Shown: one piece after another, positions 17,820 through 25,509 of the stretch
Layout of the letters: each line of letters starts with the position of its first letter
Position numbering within the stretch: the first letter of the stretch is position 1
Source: a virus
DNA: 29,389 nucleotides
Strand: one strand, 5' to 3'
Virus record (IMG/VR): IMGVR_UViG_3300028284_000022
Span: 1 to 29,389 of that record
Notes under the pieces: model-generated
What the model saw: the letters and a program-made list of their open reading frames with translations, nothing else
Told to the model about the DNA's origin: nothing
Databases searched by the model: none
Made by a program: the position numbers and the translations under genes

Positions 17820-19063
17820 AATTTAGAAACCCCTAATGTTACTCTATGTTTTTCATCAAAGAAAGAATGTCTAATAGATGATATAATAAACTCACCAGAT
17901 TTTTGTTCATCAAGAATTGTAACATCACCTTCCATAGAGGTTACTTCGATCTTAATCTTTCCTCCGATAGTAGGAGTTTCCAGTTCCATAAACAAAATAC
18001 CAGTAACTTGCATTGTTGCAGTTCTACTATCTAGTGCTCTTAGTACACTCTTACGTTTAATCTTAGACTTTAGTTTATTAACATCTTCATCATATCCATA
18101 TCCATCTTCTCCAATTTGAGAAGGAGCAACGACATTGAATATAAAGTTAGACTCATAGTCTACAATTCGTTTGTCATCCACAACAAATTCGCCATCTACT
18201 ACTTTAGTGTCAGGTAAAACCTCATTAAGCCTAAACTCAGGGTTTTCAGATCTATTACCATAAACGGTATCTAAAACTTCGAACTTGGCACCCATAGCAC
18301 CACTGACGATACTGCTTAGTGTGTTATTGTTATTGGCATAGGAAATGTCTTCGATTGTAAACAATGACTTACCTGGATTATTATTACTTGCTATCGCACC
18401 TGATTTAACAAACGGTGTGTTGAACAAAGGTTCTGCATCGATAATATCTTTTAAGTTAGTTAAGTAGATATCATCCGACTTGATAGAACCAAACAAAAAG
18501 TACGGAAACCCTTCGTTTGTTGTCAAGCTATTCAATACCCAATTAGCTGATTCAATTGGTGATATGTATGGAGTCACAATGCTCATAGACTGTTGTATAG
18601 GTTCGTGACCATTGATCTTTGTAGTGTCTAGTGTCACTCCCATTTGACCATCTAAAATTCTCTTTATGATCTGTAACGGTGTGCCAGTGTATGACTTGCT
18701 GATTGCTTTAAGATGACTTTTGAATACATGCTCAGTCATCAAAGAGAAAACATATGTCATGGTGGTATCATTTACAACACTGATAGAATCTGTCTTATAC
18801 ATCACAAAACGTTTCTTGATAGATTTATCTTGTTGGTGATTGTATAGATCTATTTCTAGTATTTCGGTACCAGAGAAGTTTGATCTTGAAAATAGATTAG
18901 AACTATCTACTATAAGAACGTTACCAGATATTCCAAGGCTTCTTATGTTTTCGGTAAGTATCAACTCGCCAATAGCTTGTGAGACATCAATCTCTTGATC
19001 TGTCTTTTCAAGAATAATTACTGCTCTTCTATATGAATAATGGCTTGCCGTTGTATCGGACAT
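17816..19063 (-). CDS. 27: Baseplate hub protein gp27
   Basis: This 415-residue protein (T4 gp27: 391) precedes the gp5-type genes with a 4-base overlap. Its architecture fits the hub: an N-terminal beta domain with repeated LTENIRSLGISGNVLIVDSS-type strands, a second tube-like domain (TMTYVFSLMTEHVFKSHL, PLQIIKRIL), and a C-terminus SGEFIISSIRHSFFDEKHR then VTLGVSKL that resembles the end of phage hub proteins. gp27 trimers adapt the sixfold tube to the threefold spike and form the cup for gp5. AAGGA lies 9 bases before ATG. The call rests on position, size and fold-like motifs more than on strict sequence identity. Confidence 0.82.
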   Translation of the reverse strand: MSDTTASHYSYRRAVIILEKTDQEIDVSQAIGELILTENIRSLGISGNVLIVDSSNLFSRSNFSGTEILEIDLYNHQQDKSIKKRFVMYKTDSISVVNDTTMTYVFSLMTEHVFKSHLKAISKSYTGTPLQIIKRILDGQMGVTLDTTKINGHEPIQQSMSIVTPYISPIESANWVLNSLTTNEGFPYFLFGSIKSDDIYLTNLKDIIDAEPLFNTPFVKSGAIASNNNPGKSLFTIEDISYANNNNTLSSIVSGAMGAKFEVLDTVYGNRSENPEFRLNEVLPDTKVVDGEFVVDDKRIVDYESNFIFNVVAPSQIGEDGYGYDEDVNKLKSKIKRKSVLRALDSRTATMQVTGILFMELETPTIGGKIKIEVTSMEGDVTILDEQKSGEFIISSIRHSFFDEKHRVTLGVSKL

Positions 19064-19065
19064 AC

Positions 19066-19791
19066 TTAGTTATCCTTGAGTTTTGACATAAACTGTGTAG
19101 CAACTCTTTGAATAAGCTTGGGACTAATGATATTGATATTGGATAGATCATCATTAAATTCAATTAGTCTTTCCATATTCGTTGTAGGTACTAGTCCAGT
19201 TAAGTCTGGGTTATGAGGATCTATGTCTACGTACTCTCCATCAGAATTTTTGTAATGGTGTACCGAATCAAATTGCGTACTATCGGCAGTCACAACACAT
19301 GTTTGAGCATCTCCACCCGACCCAACGTTAAGATTTTCACCCACGTTAAAGTTATCTGGTGTGTCTATGATAATAGTACCTATGTCGAGCAGAACTTCTT
19401 TAATAACACCTGTAGAACCAGACTGAGATCCAGTGGCAACTACACCCTTTTTAAAGTTAGTCTCACCAATATTTGTAGTTGTTCGTATTGCTCTATGAGG
19501 ATAGTTCTTCTTGCCTAGTTCATACAAAGCGTTTCTACCTAAAGGCCAACCACTTTCTTTTAGTTTATCATTCACTAAGAAAAATGTCCAATAGTATTCT
19601 GAAGTGCCGTAAAGCCTATAAGATAGAGTGTCAGGTCTCTCATCTTGTAGTATCGTATAGGTCTCATATATTGTAACATCATCCTGAGCTTCTTCTGTTA
19701 AGATAGCATGCTTACTGAAGTCTTGAATTACAACAGCCGCCTCTTGCGTACCAAAGCTATATAATGCCTTTTGAAAGTTTTTGAAATACAT
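19066..19791 (-). CDS. 53: Baseplate wedge protein gp53
   Basis: Of 241 residues (T4 gp53: 196), the diagnostic stretch RPDTLSYRLYGTSEYYWTFF (residues about 52-71), then LVNDKLKESGWPLG, equals T4 RPEELANAIYGNPQLYWVLL then MCNDNYDPYYGW. The C-terminus IISPKLIQRVATQFMSKLKD is helical as in T4. An extra segment of about 60 residues with GVVATGSQSGSTGVIKEV and NVGENLNVGSGGDAQ (about residues 115-170) is inserted and looks like a small glycine-rich beta module. gp53 completes the gp6-gp7 wedge and is needed for wedge-to-wedge joining. GAGGG precedes the ATG by 7 bases. Confidence 0.92.
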   Translation of the reverse strand: MYFKNFQKALYSFGTQEAAVVIQDFSKHAILTEEAQDDVTIYETYTILQDERPDTLSYRLYGTSEYYWTFFLVNDKLKESGWPLGRNALYELGKKNYPHRAIRTTTNIGETNFKKGVVATGSQSGSTGVIKEVLLDIGTIIIDTPDNFNVGENLNVGSGGDAQTCVVTADSTQFDSVHHYKNSDGEYVDIDPHNPDLTGLVPTTNMERLIEFNDDLSNINIISPKLIQRVATQFMSKLKDN

Positions 19792-20748
19792 TTATCTGCC
19801 CTCTTGTACGATATCTTGTTTATTAAGTGGACGCAACTCTGTAAATGATAGAGTAATTTGGGCATCAGTAAACCCACCATCTTCATAGAAGCCCATTCCA
19901 GAAGAGTTGTATGTAACCTGACAATTAGTCAAATATGAAGTCAGAATTTTAGTGAATACATCTTTACCTTTATATGTCATCTTAATATCAAATGGATCTG
20001 GAAATCTATACCCAACAGCAATCTCACCAACACCTATTTCGTCGGGATACATTGCTACTCTGAACTTCTTAATTATTTCTTTGATGCGTTCTACTTCAGC
20101 CGCACTGTTAGGTACTAACTTGAATGTAAATGAATGTGAACGAGCCGCCACACTATTGAATAGTGTACGACTGTTAGGGTTCAATGCTACACGTGATGCT
20201 GATGAAACACCTTGAGCTACCTGAGTATTTGCTTTCGAAGCAACTCTAAGTGCCGCCAGAGATCCTGCCTCACCACCTATACCACCTAGAAGACCATCAA
20301 TAAAACCTTGACCTGCGTTACCGACTGCCGACACACCTAAGTCAAATAGGCTCCCAGCCGTACCAACTGCTTTCTCTGCCGCACCACCGATAACACCAAG
20401 ATCCGCATTTGCATAACTGATAGTGTCATTAAAGTTCTGACCAGCTGGCAACCTCAATTGTATTTGCCAGTCACCTTGTCTACCACGATCATTTCTTTTA
20501 ATTGACCTATTGACGACCCCAGCCTGTTGTTTAATTCTACTACTTCTCGGATCACCCGGACTAAATCCTTCTGTCACACCTTCTACATTCTCTGCCTGTT
20601 TTACGACTTCGCTTTCTACGATTGTCATAAACGTCGATATATCCAAAGGTTCTATAATCCGTGGTCTAAACGAAATGATCCCTGGGTATTCGCCATCATT
20701 AATCCCATCATTATCGATTGGGAATGAATATGTGTTCTTAAGTTCCAT
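19792..20748 (-). CDS. 48: Baseplate tail-tube cap protein gp48
   Basis: This is a 318-residue protein (T4 gp48: 364). The middle carries a Gly/Ala-rich hydrophobic stretch (about residues 118-170). This is followed by RSHSFTFKLVPNSAAEVERI (about 204-223) and IKKFRVAMYPDE, corresponding to the TFxxTPRSxxDLxxI-F pattern of gp48, and by a C-terminal tube-like beta domain (NCQVTYNSSGMGFYEDGG, ITLSFTELRPLNK). gp48 sits on the hub and, with gp54, starts tube polymerisation. First gene of the leftward late operon, directly followed by gp53; both late promoter and AAGG ribosome binding site are visible. The alternative call gp54 is less likely because the 215-residue gene at 21919 fits that role. 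Confidence 0.75.
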   Translation of the reverse strand: MELKNTYSFPIDNDGINDGEYPGIISFRPRIIEPLDISTFMTIVESEVVKQAENVEGVTEGFSPGDPRSSRIKQQAGVVNRSIKRNDRGRQGDWQIQLRLPAGQNFNDTISYANADLGVIGGAAEKAVGTAGSLFDLGVSAVGNAGQGFIDGLLGGIGGEAGSLAALRVASKANTQVAQGVSSASRVALNPNSRTLFNSVAARSHSFTFKLVPNSAAEVERIKEIIKKFRVAMYPDEIGVGEIAVGYRFPDPFDIKMTYKGKDVFTKILTSYLTNCQVTYNSSGMGFYEDGGFTDAQITLSFTELRPLNKQDIVQEGR

Positions 20749-20759
20749 TGTAAAACCTT

Positions 20760-20767
20760 AATAAATA
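20760..20767 (+). promoter_or_regulatory. Probable rightward late promoter for gene 4
   Basis: AATAAATA on the plus strand is 7 of 8 to TATAAATA and lies 32 bases before the gene 4 ATG, with AAGG 6 bases before that ATG. It faces the leftward late promoter only 15 bases away. Confidence 0.5.
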
Positions 20768-20782
20768 GAAGTGCATCGTTAT

Positions 20783-20790
20783 TATTTATA
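20783..20790 (-). promoter_or_regulatory. Leftward late promoter for the baseplate operon (gp48 onward)
   Basis: A perfect TATAAATA on the minus strand lies 34 bases before the gp48 ATG at 20748, inside the 51-base divergent gap. The leader would be about 28 bases and ends in an AAGG ribosome binding site. Confidence 0.8.
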
Positions 20791-20799
20791 AGGCAAATC

Positions 20800-21318
20800 A
20801 TGGCACATAGTGGAAAATTCAAACCTAAAAACATATCTAAGTACAAAGGTGACTACACAAAGATCGTTTATAGGTCTGGTTGGGAGTTAAGATGCTTTAA
20901 ATGGTGCGATGATAGCCCTATGGTTAAGTCTTGGTCAAGTGAAGAAGTAGTTATTCCATACTTATATGATGTTGATAAGCGTATGCACAGGTACTTTATG
21001 GATCTTAAGATTACTTGGAAAGATGGATCTGTAGATCTTATTGAGATAAAGCCTGATAAAGAGACAAGACCTCCAGAATATAAGGGCAAGAAAACTAAAC
21101 GTTATATCAACGAGAGTTTAACATTCATTAAAAATCAAAACAAGTGGGATACTGCTAAGAAGTATGCAAAGGATAGAGATTGGGGCTTCCAGATCTGGAC
21201 TGAACATACCTTGGAGAAGATGGGTCTCATGCCTAAGAGAACAAAGCCATTGAAATCTACTAAGGTTGCCTTTAAACCATTAAAACCCCTAAAGGTCAAG
21301 AAGAAGACTAAAAAGTAG
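20800..21318 (+). CDS. 4: Head completion protein gp4
   Basis: This 172-residue protein (T4 gp4: 150) matches T4 gp4 along its length: MAHSGKFKPKNISKYKGD (T4 MAYSGKWVPKNISKYRGD), YRSGWELRCFKW, RYFMDLKI, IEIKPDKETRPP (T4 IEIKPKKETQPP) and RGIKFRILTE-like RDWGFQIWTEHTLEKMG. The conserved acidic and lysine residues E29, D68 and E82-x-K84 fit a PD-(D/E)xK or TnsA-like nuclease arrangement, as proposed for this family. It acts after DNA packaging, making heads competent for tail joining. The C-terminal 25 residues are a lysine/proline-rich extension (PLKPLKVKKKTKK) beyond T4. AAGG precedes the ATG by 6 bases; it is divergent from gp48. Confidence 0.93.
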   Translation: MAHSGKFKPKNISKYKGDYTKIVYRSGWELRCFKWCDDSPMVKSWSSEEVVIPYLYDVDKRMHRYFMDLKITWKDGSVDLIEIKPDKETRPPEYKGKKTKRYINESLTFIKNQNKWDTAKKYAKDRDWGFQIWTEHTLEKMGLMPKRTKPLKSTKVAFKPLKPLKVKKKTKK

Positions 21319-21326
21319 TATAAATA
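21319..21326 (+). promoter_or_regulatory. Late promoter directly before the gp2-like gene
   Basis: A perfect TATAAATA directly follows the gene 4 stop codon and ends 5 bases before the ATG at 21332. With normal T4 late spacing, transcription would start at or next to the ATG, giving a leaderless message; no ribosome binding site is visible. Confidence 0.6.
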
Positions 21327-21331
21327 ACATC

Positions 21332-21919
21332 ATGAGCAAGAACTTATTCGATAAATTAGAGATAGAAGCATTCCGTGCGGGCATTACTCCACGGACTGAA
21401 GAAAGTCGTGCGTGGTTTCGTAGACGTGCTTCACAGATGCGTAACGTTAATAGAGAAGGCTTAATGCAAGCCGAACAGGTTAGGTTGACCAGAGATAGTG
21501 TTGTGGGTAACATGTATATGTTCTTCTATGACCCTAAACATAAAGAAACTCTACCTTACTATGACCAATTTCCTTTGATATTTGTTCTTGGTGATGCTCC
21601 AGGTGGTTTTATGGGTCTAAACCTTCACTACCTACCCCCACTATTACGTGCCAAGTTATTAAGTGCTTTGTTAGATCTAGCAAACAATGATAAGTACAAC
21701 AACAGAACTAAACTGATGTTATCTTATGATCTGATCAAAGGATCTGCTAAGTATAAAGCATTCAAACCTACACTCAAGCATTATTTGACAGCACATGTCA
21801 AAACTCGTTTGGCTAAAGTTCCAGCCGCAGAGTGGGAGATTGCTACATTCTTACCAATGGCACAGTGGAAGAAAGCTTCACAATCTCAAGTGTATAGACA
21901 GTCAAGGAAAATGATCTAA
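21332..21919 (+). CDS. gp2-like protein, possible DNA end protector
   Basis: This is a 195-residue protein. Key segments are RAWFRRRASQMRNVNREGL (residues about 26-44), GNMYMFFYDPKHKETLPYYD (about 59-78) with QFPLIFVLGDAPGGFMGLNL following, and FKPTLKHYLTAHVKTRLAKV. I associate this pattern with marine T4-like proteins annotated as DNA end protector (gp2), and in T4 gene 2 also lies near gene 4. T4 gp2 protects packaged DNA ends from host RecBCD. The protein is basic, consistent with DNA contact. The name is uncertain; it could equally be a tail or neck protein. It lacks a ribosome binding site and has TATAAATA directly upstream; its stop overlaps the next ATG (TAATG). Confidence 0.6.
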   Translation: MSKNLFDKLEIEAFRAGITPRTEESRAWFRRRASQMRNVNREGLMQAEQVRLTRDSVVGNMYMFFYDPKHKETLPYYDQFPLIFVLGDAPGGFMGLNLHYLPPLLRAKLLSALLDLANNDKYNNRTKLMLSYDLIKGSAKYKAFKPTLKHYLTAHVKTRLAKVPAAEWEIATFLPMAQWKKASQSQVYRQSRKMI

Positions 21920-22566
21920 TGTTTCAAGTAGATGAAATGAAGGCAATGATCTCTAAAAAAGGTGGATTTGCAATGGCAAACCAATTTAGAGTAATCCTTC
22001 CTGCGCCTAATACCATATCAAGAGTTACAGATCGAAGAGGCAATGCTGAAGATATCCGTGATCTAAACTTGCTGTGTAAAGATGTGAACCTACCGGGCAG
22101 ACAGATCCTAACACAAGAGCGTGTACAAAGTATGGCAGTCCGTAAGGTTGCATATGGGTATGGTCAAGAAGATGTATCTATGACGTTTCATGTTATGAAT
22201 GATTATGGCATCAAGAGATACTTTGAGAACTGGCACGATCAGATAATCGATTTCGAAAGAAAAGAGCTAAAATATAAGAACACCTATACACATGACATAG
22301 AAATTATACAATACAAAAAAGGTGCAGAGACCGCAGACATTTCTAAAACGTCTAGCATTGGTTTCGACATCAACGACAAATTAAGATTTGACCTTGATAT
22401 AACTAAGACAAGAAGAGGTGCGTTAACACCTGCTGTTGAAGTATATAAATGTAAATTGATCAATGCATTTCCTACTACTCTGAATGCAATACAACTAAAC
22501 AATGAGCAAAATGGTTTGCTTGAAATTAATGTCCAATTTTCATACGACGATTGGGTATCTACATAA
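21919..22566 (+). CDS. 54: Tail tube family protein, probably gp54 tube initiator
   Basis: This 215-residue protein shows the T4 gp19-type tube fold pattern: FAMANQFRVILPAP (residues about 17-30), DLNLLCKDVNLPGRQI (the family LxxxxxxVxLPG strand), YGYGQEDVSMTFHVMNDYGI with KRYFENWHDQI (about 92-111), and the C-terminal NAFPTTLNAIQLNNEQNG then LLEINVQFSYDDW, the usual last strand of tube proteins. The main tube gene gp19 normally lies beside the sheath gene, which is not in this window. A second tube-fold protein next to gp26 and the tape measure therefore suggests gp54, which caps the hub and starts the tube. T4 gp54 is longer (320). A second in-frame ATG lies at 21940. Confidence 0.65.
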   Translation: MFQVDEMKAMISKKGGFAMANQFRVILPAPNTISRVTDRRGNAEDIRDLNLLCKDVNLPGRQILTQERVQSMAVRKVAYGYGQEDVSMTFHVMNDYGIKRYFENWHDQIIDFERKELKYKNTYTHDIEIIQYKKGAETADISKTSSIGFDINDKLRFDLDITKTRRGALTPAVEVYKCKLINAFPTTLNAIQLNNEQNGLLEINVQFSYDDWVST

Positions 22567-22580
22567 ACAATGGAGTTATT

Positions 22581-23291
22581 ATGGCTTTACCTAAACTAAA
22601 CGACCAACCCAAATACGAATTGACTATTCCATCTAGTGGTACCGTCATCAGGATTAGACCATTCTTAGTGAAAGAAGAAAAGATTCTTCTACTTGCTATG
22701 GAAAGTCAAGATCAGTCACAGATCCTGTCAGCTATAGTTGACACTCTAGAAGCATGTGTACTAGGAGAACTTGATACTAACGTACTTACCACGTTTGACA
22801 TTGAGTACCTGTTCACTAAACTAAGATCTAAGTCAGTTGGTGAGACTGCTAAGATTGAACTGGAGTGTACACACTGTAAGGAAAGAAACCCTGTGGTTAT
22901 TCCAATGGATGATGTAGGCGTTAAGGGTGATATGGAATCTAAAAACAAAACTGTCGATATTGGCAGTGGAGTATCACTTGAACTACAATGGCCTCGTTAT
23001 AATAGTATCGCAAAAGATGCTACAGTAATTGAGGGTGGTGCAGAAGCAACATTCTCTATGATTAAACATTGTATTTCTTATGTGTGCACTGATGAGGATA
23101 GAATTAAGTTCTCTGAAGAAAGCGCAAAAGAAAAGGATGAATTCGTTATGTCTATGACTGCTGATAACTTTTCATCCATCAAAGACTTTATCGAAGGTAT
23201 GCCTACACTGAAGCATAACATCGATTTTGAATGTTTGTCATGTGGAAAACCTAACGAGTATACTTTGGAAGGTATGCAAGATTTTTTCTAG
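22581..23291 (+). CDS. 26: Baseplate hub assembly protein gp26, zero-frame product
   Basis: The start is set at ATG 22581 (236 residues, MALPKLNDQPKYELTIPSSG) because GGAG lies 5 bases upstream; the earlier ATG at 22551 sits inside the previous gene and has no such site. The protein fits the T4 gp26/baseplate hub family: TVIRIRPFLVKEEKILLLAM near the N-terminus, then two CxxC pairs (C96-x-x-C99 and C218-x-x-C221) that probably bind one zinc ion. T4 gp26 is 208 residues and acts in hub assembly. The gene ends GATTTTTTCTAG, where the last codons form a slippery heptamer immediately before the stop; see the frameshift entry. It is followed by the tape measure gene, the position of tail assembly chaperones in many phages. 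Confidence 0.8.
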   Translation: MALPKLNDQPKYELTIPSSGTVIRIRPFLVKEEKILLLAMESQDQSQILSAIVDTLEACVLGELDTNVLTTFDIEYLFTKLRSKSVGETAKIELECTHCKERNPVVIPMDDVGVKGDMESKNKTVDIGSGVSLELQWPRYNSIAKDATVIEGGAEATFSMIKHCISYVCTDEDRIKFSEESAKEKDEFVMSMTADNFSSIKDFIEGMPTLKHNIDFECLSCGKPNEYTLEGMQDFF

Positions 23292-23380
23292 TATGTCTAT
23301 CTCATAATAGTATAATCAATTACTATAAAAACAACTTTGCACTGATGCAACATCATAATTATAGTTTGAATGAGATAGAC
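23282..23380 (+). promoter_or_regulatory. Predicted -1 programmed ribosomal frameshift signal
   Basis: The zero frame reads GA[T TTT TTC] TAG: the heptamer T_TTT_TTC (23282-23288) fits X_XXY_YYZ and directly precedes the gp26 stop. After a 6-base spacer (TAGTAT) comes GTCTATCTCAT (23295-23305), which pairs perfectly with ATGAGATAGAC (23370-23380) to give an 11-bp stem, or 12 with a U-G pair. The 64-base loop contains smaller hairpins (ATAGTA with TACTAT; TTGCA-CTGA-TGCAA). The minus-one frame then stays open for 62 codons. Slip site, spacer and stem are seen directly; frameshifting itself is inferred. Confidence 0.75.
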
Positions 23381-23476
23381 GGATTGATACCATGGGAAAA
23401 GGAAGTGTATATTACTATGCTTGCTGAACACATAAAAGAACAAGAAGAAGAACGAAAGAGACAAAGAAATGGCTGA
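23288..23476 (+). CDS. Frameshift extension of gp26 (gp26-fusion C-terminal domain, gp51-like position)
   Basis: In the -1 frame, 62 codons run from 23288 to the TGA at 23474-23476, beginning LVCLSHNSIINYY and containing YSLNEIDGLIPWEKEVYITM (residues about 25-44 of the extension), then LAEHIKEQEEERKRQRNG. The PWE-x-x-(V/I)Y segment followed by a charged helix is like the short downstream partners of tail assembly chaperones. Fusion gives about 298 residues from the ATG at 22581. Independent initiation at ATG 23345 is possible (43 residues) but no ribosome binding site precedes it. The last codons overlap the tape measure start (23469). It is the only coding explanation for the 177 bases between gp26 and the tape measure gene. 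Confidence 0.75.
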   Translation, partial: LVCLSHNSIINYYKNNFALMQHHNYSLNEIDGLIPWEKEVYITMLAEHIKEQEEERKRQRNG

Positions 23477-25310
23477 TACCACTCTCAATGATGTAGTTAA
23501 AACCCTACAGAAAGGTCAGGCACGTGATGAGCGAATGGCTAAGAACTTTGAAGCATGGTTCAAAGCCCAAGAACGTGCACGTCTTGATGCTCTAGAAGAG
23601 AGAAGAGAACGTAAGAAGGCTAAACCTGAGTCTGTAGAACGTGCAAGAAGAAAAGATACTGGTAAAGATAATACTGGTATGGGTTTCTTAGCACTAGGTA
23701 AGCTTGTAGGACCTTTAGGCGCATTCATCGCTGGCTTCACTGCATTAGGTGCGGCATTGGTTGGGTTCCGTGGGTGGGAACTAAAAGCAATTAAATCATT
23801 GGATAAGTTTGGTGGGTTTAGTAAGGCATTAAATCAGAAGTTTATTGACCTAAGAGCCAAGTTCTTTAGGAAGCTAGGTCTAGATCCTAAGTTGGGAAAA
23901 GCTGTAGGTGGTAAAAGATCTCTTGCGACACCATTAACAACTCAGTTGAATAATAGAATAAGCACATGGTTCTCTAACCTACAACAAAAGTATTTTAAGA
24001 TCTTTGGTCTTGGTGTTGATGGTAAACCTGTATCCGTACAGGGAGATGATGGAAAGATCAAACCTAAAAGTATTATGGCTAGACTTGGTGTTAGAATAAA
24101 CAGCATATTTAGACCTATAACCAAAATGTCTGCCGCTATTGGTGCTTGGTTTAGTGGCGCAGGGGCTAAGGTTGTAAACTTTGGTAAGTCTTTCCTAGGT
24201 AAAGGTGGGGCATTTGTCAAACTCATGGGTAAGATCCTATGGCCTCTTGGTATTCTAATATCTGCATTTGATGGTATGAAAGCATACATGGCATCTGATG
24301 AAGCAACTATATTTGGTAAGTTTGGTGATGGTATCGCTGGAATGGTTGGATCATTCATTGGTGCACCATTCGACTTAATCAAAAGTGCATTCCTTTGGAT
24401 CATAAGAAAGATCACTGGTGCTGAAGTTGATGCAGATGGTAACTACGACACATCAACAACAAGTGGAAAGATCCTACAGGTTGCTAAGGACTTCTCGTTT
24501 ACAGAGATGATAAAGAAAATGGTCAAAGCACCATTCACTGCAATTCTAAATGTCGTGGATTGGGTAAAGTCTAAGTTTGCTATCTTCAGTTCTGAAGGTG
24601 AGGGTGGTGGATTTAAAGGTATGATGAAATCTATTATGGATGATGCACTAGCACTCTTTGGCTTTGAGAAGGGCATGAGTGTATTAGAGATCATTGGAGC
24701 TATCGTTGTGGCACCTGCGACAGCGGGCATCAAGTGGCTTAGTGGTATATTTGGATTTGAAATACCAGAGAACTTCACACTAAACCCTGTTACCCTAATA
24801 ACAAAATATGGCAACGATGCTTTCAAGTGGATCGCAGGCAAGTTTGGCTTTGAGATCACTGATGATGATTTCAGTATCACTGGTTGGATTAAGAACAAAT
24901 GGGATGAAGCTGTTACTAAGATGCAAATGGCATTCTTAGATCTAGGGCTATGGATGTCTATGATCGGACCTAAACTAAAGGTTATGGCAGTAGAAGCAAT
25001 TAAATCTTATACTGGTAACTGGATCATTGATGATGCTACTCTAGGTGAGTTGCAAGCAGACGTTGACAGAAGAGAAACTCAAGCTCAAGTGCTTAGGGAT
25101 CAGTTAGCGATTCAGAGAGCAAATAACAATGCAGAAGATATCACACCAACAGAACCATTCCCTGCTCCGCCAGTCGTTCTTATGGATGGATCTCAAGGAG
25201 ATACTAATAACTCACAAACAACCATCAATCAAATGAAAATACCAATGAATTCTGGAAGTGATGCCTTCCTAGAAGAAACAGTAAGACGACCTATGCAGTT
25301 TGGGGGATAA
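23469..25310 (+). CDS. 29: Tail tape measure protein, gp29-like
   Basis: This is a 613-residue protein, close to T4 gp29 (590). At about 0.15 nm per residue this gives a tail near 90 nm. The N-terminus is a charged helix (residues 1-68, rich in Arg/Lys/Glu), followed by several hydrophobic segments suited to membrane passage: about 71-100 (FLALGKLVGPLGAFIAGF), 255-268, 285-312 and 403-420. Residues 421-432 (IKWLSGIFGFEI) and 452-463 (FKWIAGKFGFEI) are an internal repeat. The C-terminal 60 residues are polar and Asn/Gln-rich. It overlaps the gp26 frameshift extension. It would fill the tube lumen and leave ahead of the DNA. No enzymatic domain is seen. Confidence 0.8.
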   Translation: MADTTLNDVVKTLQKGQARDERMAKNFEAWFKAQERARLDALEERRERKKAKPESVERARRKDTGKDNTGMGFLALGKLVGPLGAFIAGFTALGAALVGFRGWELKAIKSLDKFGGFSKALNQKFIDLRAKFFRKLGLDPKLGKAVGGKRSLATPLTTQLNNRISTWFSNLQQKYFKIFGLGVDGKPVSVQGDDGKIKPKSIMARLGVRINSIFRPITKMSAAIGAWFSGAGAKVVNFGKSFLGKGGAFVKLMGKILWPLGILISAFDGMKAYMASDEATIFGKFGDGIAGMVGSFIGAPFDLIKSAFLWIIRKITGAEVDADGNYDTSTTSGKILQVAKDFSFTEMIKKMVKAPFTAILNVVDWVKSKFAIFSSEGEGGGFKGMMKSIMDDALALFGFEKGMSVLEIIGAIVVAPATAGIKWLSGIFGFEIPENFTLNPVTLITKYGNDAFKWIAGKFGFEITDDDFSITGWIKNKWDEAVTKMQMAFLDLGLWMSMIGPKLKVMAVEAIKSYTGNWIIDDATLGELQADVDRRETQAQVLRDQLAIQRANNNAEDITPTEPFPAPPVVLMDGSQGDTNNSQTTINQMKIPMNSGSDAFLEETVRRPMQFGG

Positions 25311-25312
25311 TA

Positions 25313-25507
25313 GTGTATGTAATGATAACTATATTAATATTAGGGACACAGTTTTCTGTACAAGCACCTAACATTGTGTTTAATGATATGGCTTCTTGTT
25401 TGAAAGCTAAAACATTACAAAATAAGATATTGGATTTAACTAAACCTGATGCTGATGCTAGACATATAACTAATTGCTTTAAGATAACACCAGATATACA
25501 AGCGTAA
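25313..25507 (+). CDS. Small protein with N-terminal hydrophobic segment (unrecognised)
   Basis: This 64-residue protein uses a GTG start at 25313 (GGGGG lies about 6 bases upstream) or ATG at 25322. Residues 1-18 (MYVMITILILGTQFSVQA) look like a signal peptide with a plausible cleavage after VQA. The mature part APNIVFNDMASCLKAKTLQN has two cysteines (residues 29 and 55), which could form a disulphide in the periplasm. Similar tiny secreted proteins beside tail genes are, to my memory, common and unnamed in marine T4-like phages. It is the last gene of the rightward block, 2 bases after the tape measure gene, and is followed directly by a terminator. Confidence 0.65.
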   Translation: MYVMITILILGTQFSVQAPNIVFNDMASCLKAKTLQNKILDLTKPDADARHITNCFKITPDIQA

Positions 25508-25509
25508 AA

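Noticed and set aside
22551-22580. Earlier ATG at 22551 as the gp26 start
   Set aside because: It lies inside the end of the previous gene without a ribosome binding site, whereas ATG 22581 has GGAG 5 bases upstream and begins a family-like N-terminus.
23942-24898. Two long minus-strand frames (157 and 151 codons) opposite the tape measure gene
   Set aside because: They lie fully antisense to a well-supported gene, have low-complexity Pro/Ser/Ile composition typical of shadow frames, and do not fit the transcription direction.
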